Source: Pseudomonas parafulva NBRC 16636 = DSM 17004
GTDB lineage: Bacteria; Pseudomonadota; Gammaproteobacteria; Pseudomonadales; Pseudomonadaceae
Reading direction: 5' to 3'
DNA length: 64,000 bases
Assembly (NCBI RefSeq): GCF_000730645.1
Contig: NZ_BBIU01000028.1
Coordinates: 62,001-126,000, forward strand
Shown piece by piece: positions 35,462-45,587 of the stretch; the stretch's first letter is position 1, and every line of letters begins with the position of its first letter. The notes under the pieces are model-generated. The model was not told the origin of the DNA and searched no databases. It was given only the letters and a program-made list of their open reading frames with translations. The translations under genes and the position numbers were made by a program.

Positions 35462-36799
35462 TCACCCCACCCAACCCCCTCGCACCTGCAACCGCCACCC
35501 CACCCAACCCAGCGTCACCGCCCGCAACGCCATGAAGCCAAGAAAGGCCAGCCACAACCCGTGGTTGCCAAACCCGCTCATCACCACGCCGAAGGGCAGT
35601 GCCACCAACACCGACAGCAGCATTGCATTGCGCATCTCCCGTGCCCGGGTCGCGCCGATGAACAGCCCGTCCAGCAGGTAGCTCCACACCGCAATCAACG
35701 GTAGCACCGCCAGGTAGGGCAGGTACGGGTATGCCGCCATGCGCACGCTTTCGATGTTGGTCTGCAGGTCGATGAACAGGTGCCCACCCAGCAGGAACAA
35801 CCCGGCAAAACCCAGGCTGACGAACAGTGACCAGCCACCGGCTATCACCAGGGAGCGCCGCAAGGTGTCTCGGTCCCGTGCACCAATGGCATGGCCGCAC
35901 AAGGCTTCGACTGCATGGGCCAGCCCGTCCAGGGCGTAGGCTGTGAGCAGCAGGCCGTTGAGCAGCAGCGCATTGGCCGCCACGGTCGCCTCACCCAGGC
36001 GAGCGCCTTGTACCGTGATCAGCAGAAACACCACTTGCAGCGCCAGGCTGCGCAGGAAGATGTCGCGGTTCACTGCGAGCAGAGGCCGCCAGGCCTGCCA
36101 GCGGGTGAGTGCCCGCCACGCCACTTGCCCTGGGTGGGCTCGCAAGGCTGGGCGGGTGAGTGCCAGGCCGAGCAGGGCAGCGCTCCACTCGGCAATCACC
36201 GACGCCCGCGCCGACCCCAGCACCCCCCAGTCCAGGCCCAGCACGAACCATAAATTCAGCGCGATATTCAGCAGGTTGGTGGTCAGCAGGATCGCCAGCG
36301 GCGCCCTTGCATTCTGGGTGCCCAGGAACCAGCCAACCAACGCGTAGCTGGCCAGCGCCGCCGGCAAACCCAGCAGCCGGGTGTGAAAGAATGCCTCGGT
36401 GGATTGCTGCAGCGCGGCGCTGGGCTGCATCGCATGCAGGGCCAGCTGGCTGAAGGGCAGGGCCACCAGGGCGATCAGCACGGCCAGGGCGAGGGCCAGC
36501 AATAGCGCCTGCACCAGCACCTGGCGCAAGGCCGCGCCGTCGCCCCGCCCGGCTGCCTGGGCAGCGAAACCGGTAGACCCCATGCGTAGAAACCCCAGCA
36601 GGCCCACCATGAAGGTGAAAAGCGTGCCGCCCACGGCCACGGCCCCCAGCTGATGGGCGTGGGGCAGGTGGCCGATCACCGTGCTGTCCACCAGGGTAAC
36701 CAGCGGCACGGAAATATTGGACAGGATCATCGGCGCGGCCAGCGCCCACACCTTCAGGTGGGTGGGGCGGTGCCGCCAGTCGGTAAGCATCGAGGTCAT
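35462..36799 (-). CDS. MATE family efflux transporter (DinF-like)
   Basis: 445-residue, 12-segment membrane exporter of the multidrug and toxin extrusion family, coupling drug efflux to Na+ or H+. Signature segments: LAAPMILSNISVPLVTLVDSTVIGHL at the start, GFLRMGSTGFAAQAAGRGD, and the mirrored DGLAHAVEALCGHAIGARD in the second half. The DinF branch is likely from this pattern. Start at 36799 (MTSMLTDW); a second ATG three codons later is equally possible. Substrate not predictable. Confidence 0.88.
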   Translation of the reverse strand: MTSMLTDWRHRPTHLKVWALAAPMILSNISVPLVTLVDSTVIGHLPHAHQLGAVAVGGTLFTFMVGLLGFLRMGSTGFAAQAAGRGDGAALRQVLVQALLLALALAVLIALVALPFSQLALHAMQPSAALQQSTEAFFHTRLLGLPAALASYALVGWFLGTQNARAPLAILLTTNLLNIALNLWFVLGLDWGVLGSARASVIAEWSAALLGLALTRPALRAHPGQVAWRALTRWQAWRPLLAVNRDIFLRSLALQVVFLLITVQGARLGEATVAANALLLNGLLLTAYALDGLAHAVEALCGHAIGARDRDTLRRSLVIAGGWSLFVSLGFAGLFLLGGHLFIDLQTNIESVRMAAYPYLPYLAVLPLIAVWSYLLDGLFIGATRAREMRNAMLLSVLVALPFGVVMSGFGNHGLWLAFLGFMALRAVTLGWVGWRLQVRGGWVG

Positions 36800-36980
36800 C
36801 GGGGGCCTGGAAAGTCGGGGTTGCAGTACAGCCGTATGGCAATGCAGCAACAGAGTGTACCGACCACGCAACCAATATGCCCGAGCGGGGTCTCACTTGC
36901 CGCGTCGCGCTGGGTGCCATGCCTGCGCGTGCGCTATAGTTGCAGCCCTCACCTACACACTGTCCAAGAGTTTGTACTCC

Positions 36981-39900
36981 ATGTTCAACAAAGGATTGTT
37001 GCTGGCCTGTGCGCTGGCCCTGCTTAGCGCCTGTGACTCTTCCACGCCGGACAAGCCGGCACCTGCTCAGAAGCCGACGGCCGCCGCAAGCCAACCCGTC
37101 AAGCGCGAAGATCCGGCGCTGCTCGCCGAGCGTTACAAGGGCCGCGAGCTGACCGTGCTGGACGCCTCCGAAGTGCAACTCGATGGCGCAGCCACGCTGT
37201 CGCTGAGCTTCTCGGCGCCGCTGGACGCCAAACAGGACTTTGCCAGCAAGGTGCATCTGGTCGATACCGTGAAGGGCAAGGTCGATGGCGCCTGGGAGCT
37301 GTCCGAAAACCAGATGGAGCTGCGCCTGCGCCACCTTGAGCCCAAGCGCAAACTGGTGCTGACCGTGGACAAGGGCTTGCTGGCAGTCAACGGTGAGCAG
37401 TTGCAGGACGAGTCCATCACCCGCCTCGAAACCCGTGACATGCAGCCGACCATCGGCTTTGCCAGCCGGGGTTCGCTGCTTCCGACACGCCTTGCCGAAG
37501 GCCTGCCGGTCATTGCCTTGAACGTGGACAAGGTGGATGTGGAGTTCTTCCGGGTCAAACCGGACATGCTCTCGTCGTTCCTCGCCAACTGGGGGCGTAG
37601 CAGCAGCCTGGAGTACTACCAGTCCAAAGACACCCTGAGCATGGCCGAACTGGTGTACAGCGGCCGCTTCGACCTCAACCCTGCGCGCAATACCCGCGAA
37701 ACCGTGCTGCTGCCGATTGCTGGCATCAAGCCCTTGCAAGCGCCAGGCGTTTACCTGGCGGTGATGCGCGCATCGGGTACCTATGACTACTCGCAGCCGG
37801 CCACGATGTTTACCTTGAGCGACATCGGCGTGTCTGCCCATCGTTATCGTGACCGTATCGACGTGTTCGCCCAGGCCCTGGAGGGTGGCAAGGCACTGAA
37901 CGGCGTCAACCTCGAAATCCATGACGAAAAAGGCAAGCTGCTGGCGCAGGCCAGCACGGACGGCAAGGGCCATGCCCAACTGCCGATCACGACCAAGGCC
38001 GATACCCTGATCGCAACCCAGGGTGTGCACACCACGCTCCTGCGCCTCAATACCGCCGCCCTGGACCTGGCCGAGTTTGACATCACCGGCCCCCAGGCCA
38101 ACCCGCTGCAGTTCTTTATCTTCGGCCCGCGCGACCTGTACCGGCCTGGTGAGACGGTGCTGCTCAACGGCTTGCTGCGCGACCAGGACGGCAAGCCGGT
38201 GAAAGCCCAGCCAGTGAATGTGGAAGTGCGGCGCCCGGATGAGCAGGTCAGCCGCAAGTTTGTCTGGGAGGCCGACAACAATGGCCTGTACCAATACCAG
38301 TTGCAGTTGGCGACCGAGGCCCCAACCGGCCGCTGGCAGCTGCTGCTCGACCTGGGTGGCGGGCGCAAGCAGGTGTATGAATTCCTGGTCGAGGATTTCC
38401 TGCCCGAGCGGCTTGCGCTGGAGCTCAAAGGCAGTAGCAAGCCCCTTGCACCCGATGAAGATGCGCGCATCCAAGTGACCGGCCGCTACCTGTACGGCGC
38501 ACCGGCGGCAGGCAACCGCCTAAGCGGTCAGGCCTATGTTCGCCCGCTGCGTGAGGCGGTGCCTGCGCTGCCCGGCTACCAGTTTGGCTCGGTCACCGAG
38601 GCCGAGCTGACCCAGGACCTGGAACTGGACGAAGTCACCCTCGACCAGGCGGGCAAGGCCGTACTCGACATCGCCAGCCGCTGGGGCGAAGCGCGTTCGC
38701 CGCTGCAACTGACCGTGCAGGCCAGCTTGCAGGAGTCCGGTGGCAGGCCGATCACCCGGCGCCTGGAGCAACCTGTGTGGCCCGCCGAGCGCCTGCCCGG
38801 GCTGCGTGGGCTGTTTGACGGTGAAGAAACCAACAGCGATGGCCCCGTCGAGTTCGAATTCCTGGTCGCCGACCGCGAGGGAAACAAGCTTGCGGCCAAC
38901 GACCTGAAAGTGCGGCTGATTCGCGAGCGACGCGATTATTACTGGAACTACTCCCAGAGTGATGGCTGGAGCTACGCCTACAACGAAAAATTCCTCACCC
39001 AGAGCGAGGAAACCCTCAGCGTCAAGGCGGGCTCCACCGCCAAGATGAACTTCCAGGTGGAGTGGGGCCCCTACCGCGTGGAGGTGGAAGACCCACAGAC
39101 GGGTATGGTGTCGAGCGAACGCTTCTGGGCCGGTTACCGCGCCCAGGATAACGCCGAAGGTGGCGCCGTACGGCCAGACCAGGTCAAGCTGGCGCTGGAC
39201 AAGCCGTCCTATGCCGACGGCGCGACCGCCAAGGTCACTGTCACCCCGCCTGCTGCAGGCAGTGGCTACCTGATGATCGAATCCAGCGATGGCCCGTTGT
39301 GGTGGCAGGAAATCGATGTACCTGCCGAGGGCAAAACCTTCGAGGTGTCGCTGGACAAGGCCTGGGCGCGCCACGACCTGTACCTGAGCACCTTGGTGAT
39401 TCGCCCGGGTGAGCGCAAGGCCAATGCCACGCCCAAGCGTGCGGTGGGTGTGCTGCACCTCCCGCTGGACCGCGCCGAGCGCAAGCTGGCGGTGAGCTTG
39501 CAGGCACCGGAGAAAATGCGCCCCAAACAGCCGCTTACCGTGAAGATCAAAGCCGCCAGAAGCAATGGCAGCGTGCCCAAGCAGGTGCATGTGCTGCTGT
39601 CGGCGGTGGATGTGGGCATCCTCAACATTACCGACTTCAAAACCCCAGACCCCTTCGCCAGCCTGTTCGGGCGCAAGGCCTATGGCGCCGACCAGCTGGA
39701 CATCTACGGCCAACTGATCGAAGCCGGGCAAGGTCGCCTGGCCAGCCTGGCATTTGGTGGCGATGCGGCCATGGCCAAAGGCGGCAAACGCCCCAATACC
39801 ACGGTGACCATCGTCGCCCAGCAGAGCCTGCCGGTGACCCTGGACGAAAACGGCGAAGGCCAGGCCAGTGTCGATATCCCCGACTTCAATGGTGAACTGC

Positions 39901-41873
39901 GCGTGATGGCCCAGGCCTGGGCCGAGGAAGACTTCGGCATGGCTGAAGCCAAGACCGTGGTCGCTGCGCCACTCATTGCTGAACTGTCCGCCCCGCGCTT
40001 CCTGGCGGGTGGTGACCGTACCCGCCTGGCGCTGGACCTGGCCAACCTGTCGGGCCGTGCCCAACAGCTGAACGTGGAGATCACCACCGAAGGGCAAGTC
40101 AGCCTCACGGCCAGTGCCGTGCAAGCTGTATCCCTGGCTGAAGGCCAGCGCTCCACGCTGATGATCCCTGTGCAAGCTCAAGGCGGGTTGGGGCAGGGCA
40201 AGGTCCACGTGCGTGTCACAGGCCTGCAATTGCCAGATGAGCCAGCGGCTGCGTTCGAACGTGAATGGACGCTGGGCGTGCGCCCTGCCTATCCGGCCAT
40301 GCTCAAGCATTACCGCGTGGCACTGAAAGACCAGCCCTGGACCCTGCCCGAAGCAGACCTGGCGGCCTATGAGCCGGCGGGCCTCGAAGCCACCCTGGCC
40401 CTGTCTAGCCGGCCGCCGCTGAACCTGGGCGAGCAGATTCGTGCGCTGGAAGCCTACCCCTATGGTTGCCTGGAACAGACCACCAGCGGCCTCTACCCAT
40501 CGCTGTACGCCGATGCCGACAGCCTCAAGCGCCTGGGCATCAAGGGCGAACCGGCAGACGTGCGCAAGCGCAAGATCGAAATGGGCATCGAACACCTGCT
40601 GGGCATGCAGCGTTACAACGGCAGCTTCGGCCTGTGGAGTTCGGACAGCGAGGAGGAGTACTGGCTGACCGCCTATGTGAGCGACTTCCTGCTGCGGGCC
40701 CGTGACCAGGGTTACGGGGTGCCGGCCGAAGCCTTGAAGAAGGCCAACGAACGCCTGCTGCGCTACCTGCAGGAGCGCAACCTGATCGAAGTGGACTACA
40801 GCGACAACGCCGATCACACCCGCTTTGCGGTCCAGGCCTATGCCGCCCTGGTATTGGCGCGCAGCCAGCAGGCACCGCTGGGTGCGCTGCGTGGCCTGTT
40901 CGAACGCCGGGCCGATGCCCGTTCTGGCCTGCCGCTGGTGCAACTGGCCGTGGCCTTGGACAAAATGGGTGACAAGCCCCGTGCGCAGCAGGCGCTGCAG
41001 GCTGGCCTTGCAGTCAGCCGTGGCAAAGGCTGGATGGCCGATTACGGCAGCGCCCTGCGGGACCAGGCGCTGATTCTGGCACTGCTGCAGGAGAACAACC
41101 TTGCCAGCAGCCAGGTCGATCAACGCCTGTTTGCCCTGTCGGATGAGTTGGCTGCCAACCGCTGGCTCTCTACCCAGGAGCGTAATGCGCTGTTCCTGGC
41201 AGGCCGTGGCTTGCTCGGTAAACCTGAAAGCCCATGGAAAGCGCGGCTGGACAGCGCGGGTGAAATCCGCGAATTCGACAACGCCGATACGGGCATGAAG
41301 CTGGAGGGCCCGTTACTGGCCTCCCCGCTGACCGTGCAGAACCAGGGCGGCGAGACGCTTTATCAGCAACTGACGGTTTCGGGTTACCCCCGTCAGGCCC
41401 CAGCGGCCAGCGGCAATGGTATGCAGGTCCGTCGTGAGTACCTGGGCATGAATGGCCAGCCGCTGGACCTGGGTAACCTGCGCAGCGGTGACCTGGTGCT
41501 GGTGCACCTGGCGCTGAAGGCCGAGGACCGTGTGCCTGATGCGCTGGTAGTCGACCTGCTGCCAGCCGGCCTGGAGCTGGAGAACCAGAACCTGGCGCAA
41601 AGCGCTGCCAGCCTGGACAACGCCAGTAGCGCGGTGAAAGAGTGGCGTGAGTCGATGCAGAACGCGAATGTGGTGCACCAGGAGTACCGCGACGACCGTT
41701 ACGTCGCGGCCGTGAAGCTCGACGGCTACGGCACCACCCACCTGCTGTACCTGGCGCGTGCAGTCACCCCGGGCACCTACCGGGTGCCGCCGCCGCAGGT
41801 CGAGTCGATGTACCGCCCGAACCTGCAGGCTGTGGGTGACGGGCAAGGGGAAATGACAGTCAAGCCGCGTTAG
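36981..41873 (+). CDS. Bacterial alpha-2-macroglobulin family lipoprotein
   Basis: 1630-residue periplasmic protease trap. The signal peptide ends in a lipobox (ALLSAC), so it is membrane anchored. The thioester motif CLEQ is intact at Cys1163 in YGCLEQTTSG, and multiple macroglobulin-like beta domains precede it; the bait region should lie around residues 920-980. Bacterial A2Ms with a thioester pair with PbpC (YfhM/PbpC in E. coli) and are thought to trap host or rival proteases and help repair the wall after breach. Here pbpC follows, separated by a small convergent gene. Confidence 0.95.
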   Translation: MFNKGLLLACALALLSACDSSTPDKPAPAQKPTAAASQPVKREDPALLAERYKGRELTVLDASEVQLDGAATLSLSFSAPLDAKQDFASKVHLVDTVKGKVDGAWELSENQMELRLRHLEPKRKLVLTVDKGLLAVNGEQLQDESITRLETRDMQPTIGFASRGSLLPTRLAEGLPVIALNVDKVDVEFFRVKPDMLSSFLANWGRSSSLEYYQSKDTLSMAELVYSGRFDLNPARNTRETVLLPIAGIKPLQAPGVYLAVMRASGTYDYSQPATMFTLSDIGVSAHRYRDRIDVFAQALEGGKALNGVNLEIHDEKGKLLAQASTDGKGHAQLPITTKADTLIATQGVHTTLLRLNTAALDLAEFDITGPQANPLQFFIFGPRDLYRPGETVLLNGLLRDQDGKPVKAQPVNVEVRRPDEQVSRKFVWEADNNGLYQYQLQLATEAPTGRWQLLLDLGGGRKQVYEFLVEDFLPERLALELKGSSKPLAPDEDARIQVTGRYLYGAPAAGNRLSGQAYVRPLREAVPALPGYQFGSVTEAELTQDLELDEVTLDQAGKAVLDIASRWGEARSPLQLTVQASLQESGGRPITRRLEQPVWPAERLPGLRGLFDGEETNSDGPVEFEFLVADREGNKLAANDLKVRLIRERRDYYWNYSQSDGWSYAYNEKFLTQSEETLSVKAGSTAKMNFQVEWGPYRVEVEDPQTGMVSSERFWAGYRAQDNAEGGAVRPDQVKLALDKPSYADGATAKVTVTPPAAGSGYLMIESSDGPLWWQEIDVPAEGKTFEVSLDKAWARHDLYLSTLVIRPGERKANATPKRAVGVLHLPLDRAERKLAVSLQAPEKMRPKQPLTVKIKAARSNGSVPKQVHVLLSAVDVGILNITDFKTPDPFASLFGRKAYGADQLDIYGQLIEAGQGRLASLAFGGDAAMAKGGKRPNTTVTIVAQQSLPVTLDENGEGQASVDIPDFNGELRVMAQAWAEEDFGMAEAKTVVAAPLIAELSAPRFLAGGDRTRLALDLANLSGRAQQLNVEITTEGQVSLTASAVQAVSLAEGQRSTLMIPVQAQGGLGQGKVHVRVTGLQLPDEPAAAFEREWTLGVRPAYPAMLKHYRVALKDQPWTLPEADLAAYEPAGLEATLALSSRPPLNLGEQIRALEAYPYGCLEQTTSGLYPSLYADADSLKRLGIKGEPADVRKRKIEMGIEHLLGMQRYNGSFGLWSSDSEEEYWLTAYVSDFLLRARDQGYGVPAEALKKANERLLRYLQERNLIEVDYSDNADHTRFAVQAYAALVLARSQQAPLGALRGLFERRADARSGLPLVQLAVALDKMGDKPRAQQALQAGLAVSRGKGWMADYGSALRDQALILALLQENNLASSQVDQRLFALSDELAANRWLSTQERNALFLAGRGLLGKPESPWKARLDSAGEIREFDNADTGMKLEGPLLASPLTVQNQGGETLYQQLTVSGYPRQAPAASGNGMQVRREYLGMNGQPLDLGNLRSGDLVLVHLALKAEDRVPDALVVDLLPAGLELENQNLAQSAASLDNASSAVKEWRESMQNANVVHQEYRDDRYVAAVKLDGYGTTHLLYLARAVTPGTYRVPPPQVESMYRPNLQAVGDGQGEMTVKPR

Positions 41874-41882
41874 GCAGCGGTA

Positions 41883-41921
41883 GCGCCAGGCAGGAGGGCA
41901 ATGTGCCCACCTGCCTGGCGC
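41883..41921. terminator. Long hairpin between the A2M and small membrane protein genes
   Basis: An 18-bp stem with one mismatch around a 3-base loop (left arm begins GCGCCAGGCAGG, right arm ends CCTGCCTGGCGC). It starts 10 bases after the A2M stop and lies between convergent genes. No T-run on either side, so it is either a 3'-end stabilising hairpin or a weak bidirectional terminator. Confidence 0.6.
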
Positions 41922-41942
41922 CCACACACGGCAGCCCGGCGC

Positions 41943-42236
41943 TTAGTGTATGACCCAGCTCATCACCCACAACCCCAGCACCAGCCAGATGATCCCGAGG
42001 ATGATTGAGGCTCGCATGAACGCGCGGATTGCCGAGTACAGCAGCATCAGGCCGACGATCAGCGCCAGGATGCTGACCAGCGAGGTGTCCATGCCCAAGG
42101 TGCGTGCCAGGCCGTCGACGAAGTTGCCACCGGCATTGGCCAGCAGGTTGAACAGGCCGCTCAACGCGTCGACGATGATACGGATCAGCGACCCCAGCGC
42201 CTGGCCCAGCCACTCGAAAAAACCTTCTACATGCAT
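41943..42236 (-). CDS. Small two-helix membrane protein of unknown function
   Basis: 97 residues with an amphipathic/hydrophobic N-terminal half (FFEWLGQALGSLIRIIVDALSGLFNLL) and two strong membrane segments (VSILALIVGLMLLYSAI and ASIILGIIWLVLGLWVMSWV). No family recognised with certainty. It is encoded against the A2M gene and divergent from pbpC, inserted between two genes that act as a pair elsewhere. Confidence 0.7.
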   Translation of the reverse strand: MHVEGFFEWLGQALGSLIRIIVDALSGLFNLLANAGGNFVDGLARTLGMDTSLVSILALIVGLMLLYSAIRAFMRASIILGIIWLVLGLWVMSWVIH

Positions 42237-42313
42237 AGTTGCTTCCTGATGATCGACTCGGCGATTGTGCCGTCCCCTACCCTTTGGCCATTATCTGGCC
42301 AGGTCGGTTCCCA

Positions 42314-44668
42314 ATGCCAAGCTTAGCGTGGCCGCGCACCCGTGCGGGCAAGCTGCTGCGCGCTGCGCTACTCGGCAGCCTGATTGTGGTTGGCCTGCTG
42401 TGGCTGGCTGATCGCCTATGGCCGCTACCGATGCCCCAGGACGACCTGGCGCGCGTGGTGCTTGCCGAAGACGGTACGCCCCTGTGGCGCTTTGCCGATG
42501 CCGACGGTGTCTGGCGTTACCCGGTCAGCCCCGAGCAGGTGTCGCCGCTTTATCTCGAGGCGCTGCTCACCTACGAGGACCGCTGGTTCTATCGCCATCC
42601 GGGGGTGAACCCGCTGGCGCTGGCCAGGGCGGCCTGGCTGAACCTGAGCGGCGGGCGGGTGGTGTCGGGGGGCAGTACCTTGTCGATGCAGGTGGCACGG
42701 CTGCTCGACCCGCATGACCGTACCCTGGCAGGCAAACTGCGCCAGCTGTGGCGCACGCTACAGCTGGAGTGGCACTTGCCCAAGCGCGAGATCCTGCAGA
42801 TATACCTGGACCGCGCGCCATTCGGCGGCACGTTGCAGGGCGTCGCCGCCGCGAGCTGGGCCTACCTGGGCAAGTCGCCCTTGCACCTGACGCCCGCCGA
42901 GGCCGCGTTGCTGGCCGTGCTGCCCCAGGCCCCCAGCCGGCTGCGCCCGGACCGCCACCCAGAACGCGCACAGCGCGCCCGTGACAAGGTGCTGCAACGC
43001 CTGGCGCAATACCAGGTATGGCCTGCCCAGCGCATCCGCGAGGCTGCCGAGGAACCGCTGTTGTTGGCGCCACGCCAGGAGCCGGCGTTGGCCCCACTGC
43101 TGGCCCGGCGCCTGAATACGGCCGGTAGCCCGCCCCTGATACGCACCACCCTGGACGCCGCCCTGCAAAGGCGCCTTGAGGACCTGCTGCTGGGCTGGCG
43201 CGCCCGGCTGCCCGAACGTACCTCAGCGGCCATCTTGGTGGTCGAGGCGCAGAACATGGCCGTGCGTGCCTACCTGGGCTCGGTCGACCTGGCGGATGAC
43301 AGGCGCTTCGGCCATGTCGACATGGTGCAGGCGTTGCGCTCGCCAGGCTCCACGCTCAAGCCTTTCCTGTATGGCATGGCGCTGGACGATGGCCTTATTC
43401 ATTCCGAGTCGTTGCTGCAGGATGTGCCGCGCCGCTACGGCGATTATCGCCCCGGCAACTTTTCGTCCGGCTTCAGCGGCCCGGTGTCGGCCAGCTCGGC
43501 GCTGGCGCTGTCACTCAACCTGCCAGCGGTGCAGCTGCTGGAAGCCTACGGCCCCAAGCGCTTTGCCGCACAGCTACGCATGGCGGGCTTGCCGCTGGTA
43601 TTGCCGCCGCTGGCCGAACCGAACCTTTCGTTGATTCTGGGCGGAGCTGGCAGCCGCCTGGAAGACCTGGTGGGGGGCTATGCGGCACTGGCCCGTGAGG
43701 GCAACACGGCCCAGATACGTTTGCAGCCTCAGGCTCGGTTGGTAGAGCATCGCCTGATGTCGCCGGGTGCTGCCTGGATCATCCGCCGCATCCTCAGTGG
43801 CCAGGCCCGGCCAGACCGCGACCCTCATGCCGAGTGGGTGCAGCGCCCGCAGCTTGCCTGGAAGACCGGTACCAGCTACGGCTTTAGGGACGCCTGGTCG
43901 GTCGGGGTGGGGCCTCGCTACCTGATCGGTGTGTGGATCGGCCGGCCCGACGGTACGCCGGTGCCCGGGCAGTTCGGCCTGGCCTCTGCAGCACCGCTGA
44001 TGCTGCAGGTGCATGACCTGTTGACCAACCGTGACCGCCAACGGGGGCTGAGCGTGCCGACACAGCCTGTACCGACGAGCGTGGGGGTGGCTGCGATCTG
44101 CTGGCCACTCGGCCAGCCCCTGCAGCGGCAGGCCCCGAACTGCCGGCGCCAGCGCTTTGCCTGGACGCTGGACGGCACCATCCCTCCGACCTTGCAGGCG
44201 GCGGATCAACCGCTCGGCCTGGGGTTGCACGAAAACGTGTGGGTCAATGACCGTGGGTTGCGGGTAGACGGCAGTTGCCCGGGTGCCCGACAGCGGGATA
44301 TCGCGTTATGGCCGGCGCCGCTGGAACCCTGGCTGCCGCGGGCGGAGCGCCGTGCGGCCCTGCTGCCTGCCATCGACCCTGGCTGCCCGCCACAGGTTGC
44401 GGCCAGCGCGCCACCGCTGTCCATCGTCGGGGTGCGGCCGGGTGATAACCTGCGTCGTCCCGCCAACAGCGGTGAGCCATTGCAGCTTGATGTGTCAGCA
44501 CTGGGCGGCGCCGGCCGGCGCTGGTGGTTCCTCAATGGCCAGCCGCTGGGTGACACCCAGGGCCAGGACAGCCTGCCGTTACGCCTGCCGCAGGCAGGGC
44601 GGGCCGAGCTGAGCGCACTGGACGAAAGCGGCGAAACAGCCCGCGTAACGTTCCAGGTCAGCCAGTGA
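42314..44668 (+). CDS. pbpC: Penicillin-binding protein 1C
   Basis: 784-residue bifunctional class A PBP. One N-terminal membrane segment (LLRAALLGSLIVVGLLWLA), a GT51 glycosyltransferase domain (YEDRWFYRHPGVNP, GGSTLSMQ motifs), then a transpeptidase domain with SPGSTLKPF (SxxK) and WKTGTS (KTG), and a C-terminal BiPBP_C domain from about residue 690. Domain order and length match PbpC. ATG at 42314 with AGG 13 bases upstream is the best start. It works with the upstream A2M in envelope defence by inference from conserved linkage. Confidence 0.95.
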   Translation: MPSLAWPRTRAGKLLRAALLGSLIVVGLLWLADRLWPLPMPQDDLARVVLAEDGTPLWRFADADGVWRYPVSPEQVSPLYLEALLTYEDRWFYRHPGVNPLALARAAWLNLSGGRVVSGGSTLSMQVARLLDPHDRTLAGKLRQLWRTLQLEWHLPKREILQIYLDRAPFGGTLQGVAAASWAYLGKSPLHLTPAEAALLAVLPQAPSRLRPDRHPERAQRARDKVLQRLAQYQVWPAQRIREAAEEPLLLAPRQEPALAPLLARRLNTAGSPPLIRTTLDAALQRRLEDLLLGWRARLPERTSAAILVVEAQNMAVRAYLGSVDLADDRRFGHVDMVQALRSPGSTLKPFLYGMALDDGLIHSESLLQDVPRRYGDYRPGNFSSGFSGPVSASSALALSLNLPAVQLLEAYGPKRFAAQLRMAGLPLVLPPLAEPNLSLILGGAGSRLEDLVGGYAALAREGNTAQIRLQPQARLVEHRLMSPGAAWIIRRILSGQARPDRDPHAEWVQRPQLAWKTGTSYGFRDAWSVGVGPRYLIGVWIGRPDGTPVPGQFGLASAAPLMLQVHDLLTNRDRQRGLSVPTQPVPTSVGVAAICWPLGQPLQRQAPNCRRQRFAWTLDGTIPPTLQAADQPLGLGLHENVWVNDRGLRVDGSCPGARQRDIALWPAPLEPWLPRAERRAALLPAIDPGCPPQVAASAPPLSIVGVRPGDNLRRPANSGEPLQLDVSALGGAGRRWWFLNGQPLGDTQGQDSLPLRLPQAGRAELSALDESGETARVTFQVSQ

Positions 44669-44691
44669 GGTAGCCCGGCAGGTGTCGCCCG

Positions 44692-45468
44692 TCAGTGGGC
44701 GGTGAAGCGCTGATGCACGGGGGCGGAGCCCGGGGTCAGCGCCAATGCCAGTTGGGTGCGGTTGTGCATGTGGGTCAGGCGCAACACCTGGGAGACATAC
44801 AGCTTGACCGTGTTTTCGGTAATGCCCAGTTCGCAGGCAATCTGGTAGTTGGTCTTGCCCTTGCCCACCAGGCGGGCGACCTCAAGCTGGCGCGGCGAGA
44901 GCTTGTCGAACACTGAAGGCAACTCGCCCTCGGTATCCTCGGCATCCCCTGCGCGACGGTGCGCGCCCTGGCCTCGGGCTTTCTCCAGGTCCTGGTACAA
45001 CTCGTCGACAGAGTCAGCCAGCTCCTGCAGCCGCTGGTTCAACCCGCCGAGGTCGCTGAGATTGCGTTGGCGTTCCACCAGCACCTCTTCCTGCCGGCGC
45101 ACGCCTTCGAGCAGCTCGTCCAGGTCCATGGGCTTCTGGTAGTAATCGGCAAAGCCTTCACGTAAGGCGCGAATCACGTCCTGTTTCTCCGCACGCCCGG
45201 TCAGCATGATGGCCTCGAACATGCGCTGCCCCGGGTTGATCTGCTTGAGCGCCCGTACCAGCTCGATGCCGTCACGTTCAGGCATATGCAGGTCGCAGAT
45301 GACCAGGCCGATGGCAGGGTCGGCCATGTAGCGTTCGATCGCTTCGTTGGTGGAAAGGGCCGATGTGCACGCATAGCCCTTGGCTTTGAGGAATTCGCAC
45401 AACTGTTCAACGATGGCCGATTGATCATCGACCACCAACACCTTTACTTCACTCACTGGTCTGGACAC
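44692..45468 (-). CDS. LuxR-type response regulator (PprB-like)
   Basis: 258 residues: canonical receiver (VVDDQ, VICDLHMPERDG phosphoacceptor, MLTGR, KPMD) at 1-125, a coiled-coil connector (about 125-185), and a LuxR HTH (LSPRQLEVARLVGKGKTNYQIACELGITENTVKLYVSQVLR). GTG at 45468 has GGGAG 6 bases upstream; a TTG at 45474 directly abuts it and is less likely. Layout and the adjacent FppA-like peptidase match the P. aeruginosa pprB/fppA pair that governs Flp pili; the pilus genes themselves are missing. PprB identity is inference. Confidence 0.8.
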   Translation of the reverse strand: MSRPVSEVKVLVVDDQSAIVEQLCEFLKAKGYACTSALSTNEAIERYMADPAIGLVICDLHMPERDGIELVRALKQINPGQRMFEAIMLTGRAEKQDVIRALREGFADYYQKPMDLDELLEGVRRQEEVLVERQRNLSDLGGLNQRLQELADSVDELYQDLEKARGQGAHRRAGDAEDTEGELPSVFDKLSPRQLEVARLVGKGKTNYQIACELGITENTVKLYVSQVLRLTHMHNRTQLALALTPGSAPVHQRFTAH

Positions 45469-45587
45469 GATCAACTCCCTGTTCGTATACGGCCCTGCTC
45501 CCGGGCTAGACGCTCTGGCAGTTTAAAAGTAGCCGTACCTCTGAAATATGTACAAGGCACGTACACATCTTCGGACCGCCGGGATGT

